DNA from: Mycobacterium lentiflavum
GTDB lineage: Bacteria; Actinomycetota; Actinomycetes; Mycobacteriales; Mycobacteriaceae
Direction of reading: 5' to 3'
Assembly (NCBI RefSeq): GCF_022374895.2
Contig: NZ_CP092423.2
Location: forward strand, 2,604,001 to 2,668,000
DNA: 64,000 nt
A program made the translations under genes and the position numbers. The notes beneath the pieces are model-generated. The model was not told the DNA's origin and did no database searches. It worked only from the letters and a program-made list of their open reading frames with translations. The first letter of the stretch is position 1; every line of letters starts with the position of its first letter. Shown piece by piece: positions 61,478 through 64,000 of this stretch.

Positions 61478-62431
61478 ATGATCTCGCTACGCCAACATGC
61501 CTTCTCGCTGGCCGCGGTCTTCCTCGCGCTGGCCATCGGCGTCGTGCTGGGTTCGGGCTTCTTGTCCGACACCCTGCTGTCCAGCCTGCGTGACGAGAAG
61601 CGCGACCTCTACACGCAGATCAGCGGGCTCAATGACCAGAAGAATGTCCTCAACGAAAAGCTCAGCGCGGCAAATAATTTCGATAACCAGATGATGGGCC
61701 GGATCGTCCATGACGGGCTGGCAGGCAAATCCGTCGTCGTCTTCCGCACCCCGGACGCCAAGGACGACGACGTCGCCGCGGTCTCGAAGATCGTCGGCCA
61801 GGCCGGCGGGACCGTCACCGGGACGGTGGCGCTGACGCAGGAGTTCGTCGACGCCAACTCCGCGGAGAAACTGCGGACCGTGGTGAACTCGTCGGTGCTG
61901 CCGGCCGGCCAGCAACTCAGCACCAAACTCGTCGACCAGGGATCACAGGCCGGTGACCTGTTGGGCATCGCCCTGCTGCTCAACGCCAACCCGGCGGTCC
62001 CACCCGTGCCAGAAATCACGGAGACGCAGCGCGACACCGTGCTGGCGGCGCTGCGCGAGACCGGATTCGTCACATATCAACCCAGCGACCACATGGCAGC
62101 GGCCAACGCCGCGCTGATCGTCACCGGTGGCGCGCTGCCGCAAGACGCCGGCAATCAGGGAGTCAGCGTGGCCCGCTTCGCCGCGGCACTGGCACCCCAC
62201 GGCTCGGGCACGCTGCTGGCCGGGCGCGACGGATCGTCGACGGGCGGTGCCGCGGTCGCGGTCGCCCGCGCCGACGCCGGCATCAACTCCGCGATCAGCA
62301 CCGTCGACGACGTCGACGCCGCACCGGGTCGGATCACCGCGATCCTGGGCCTGCATGACCTGCTCAACGGCGGGCATGTCGGGCAGTACGGCACCGGTCA
62401 CGGCGCCACGTCGATCACCGTCGCGCAGTAG
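61478..62431 (+). CDS. mctB: SteB/MctB outer-wall protein (Rv1698-like)
   Basis: 317 residues, ATG at 61478. An N-terminal membrane anchor (about residues 9-30, FSLAAVFLALAIGVVLGSGF) is followed by a coiled coil (about 38-68) and a periplasmic alpha/beta domain. The M. tuberculosis homologue is described as copper-transport protein MctB, and the corynebacterial one as SteB, partner of SteA. The pairing with SteA here supports the division role. The C-terminal part ends with VGQYGTGHGATSITVAQ. Confidence 0.9.
   Translation: MISLRQHAFSLAAVFLALAIGVVLGSGFLSDTLLSSLRDEKRDLYTQISGLNDQKNVLNEKLSAANNFDNQMMGRIVHDGLAGKSVVVFRTPDAKDDDVAAVSKIVGQAGGTVTGTVALTQEFVDANSAEKLRTVVNSSVLPAGQQLSTKLVDQGSQAGDLLGIALLLNANPAVPPVPEITETQRDTVLAALRETGFVTYQPSDHMAAANAALIVTGGALPQDAGNQGVSVARFAAALAPHGSGTLLAGRDGSSTGGAAVAVARADAGINSAISTVDDVDAAPGRITAILGLHDLLNGGHVGQYGTGHGATSITVAQ

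Positions 62432-64000
<1,569 letters not shown>

Overview
The window is chromosomal DNA from a slow-growing, non-tuberculosis-complex Mycobacterium. Gene content and order match the Rv1645c-Rv1699 segment of M. tuberculosis almost gene for gene, but the loci are high-GC relatives with their own insertions. Species cannot be fixed from the sequence alone. Two PE-family genes that M. tuberculosis carries in this segment (PE17 and PE_PGRS30) are absent. Comparisons with M. tuberculosis are from memory, not from an alignment.

Layout. 1-8060: the edge of an MpaB-like oxygenase gene (minus), a class III adenylate cyclase, a rhomboid-like membrane protein, pheS-pheT, and a minus-strand MFS transporter fused to two cyclic-nucleotide-binding domains, which sits where PE_PGRS30 would be. 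8247-16763: the arginine regulon argC-J-B-D-F-R-G-H, mostly with stop/start overlaps, headed by an ArgR operator. 16900-18557: a 31-residue membrane peptide and a type-B carboxylesterase, both apparently extra relative to M. tuberculosis. 18694-39941: a polyketide locus, type III PKS (pks10), three type I PKSs (pks7, an unbroken pks8/pks17, pks9), a second type III PKS (pks11), then a convergent CYP139-like P450 and an unbroken ABC-F ATPase. 40157-44602: two minus-strand genes for type VII (ESX) secretion-associated proteins, each with a YxxxD signal, the second with an EspK-type C-terminus. 44918-64000: the Rv1683-Rv1699 block (hydrolase/adenylation fusion, Trm112-like protein, TetR-controlled ABC exporter, an extra Amt ammonium transporter, mpg, tyrS, an lprJ homologue, Rv1691, Rv1692 phosphatase, Rv1693, tlyA, nadK, recN, steA, mctB/steB), ending in pyrG, which runs off the right edge.

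Most informative observations. (1) Pks9 has Gln in place of the ketosynthase Cys (KSQ) and malonyl-type AT motifs, so it reads as a loading module although it is the third type I gene. (2) Pks7 AT motifs predict methylmalonyl-CoA, and Pks8/17 and Pks9 predict malonyl-CoA. (3) Two genes that I recall as split in M. tuberculosis (pks8/pks17 and Rv1668c/Rv1667c) are single open frames here. (4) The extra Amt has Glu instead of the first pore histidine. (5) Two tandem TCATC-N4-GATGA palindromes cover the start codon of the TetR-linked ABC operon. (6) The tyrS-lprJ gap holds a long imperfect stem, a perfect hairpin and a perfect inverted repeat, suggesting a small RNA and a regulatory site. (7) A GATATC-N6-GATATC element occurs in two intergenic regions about 90-95 bp upstream of transporter genes.

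I saw no tRNA, rRNA, CRISPR array, insertion sequence or prophage gene.
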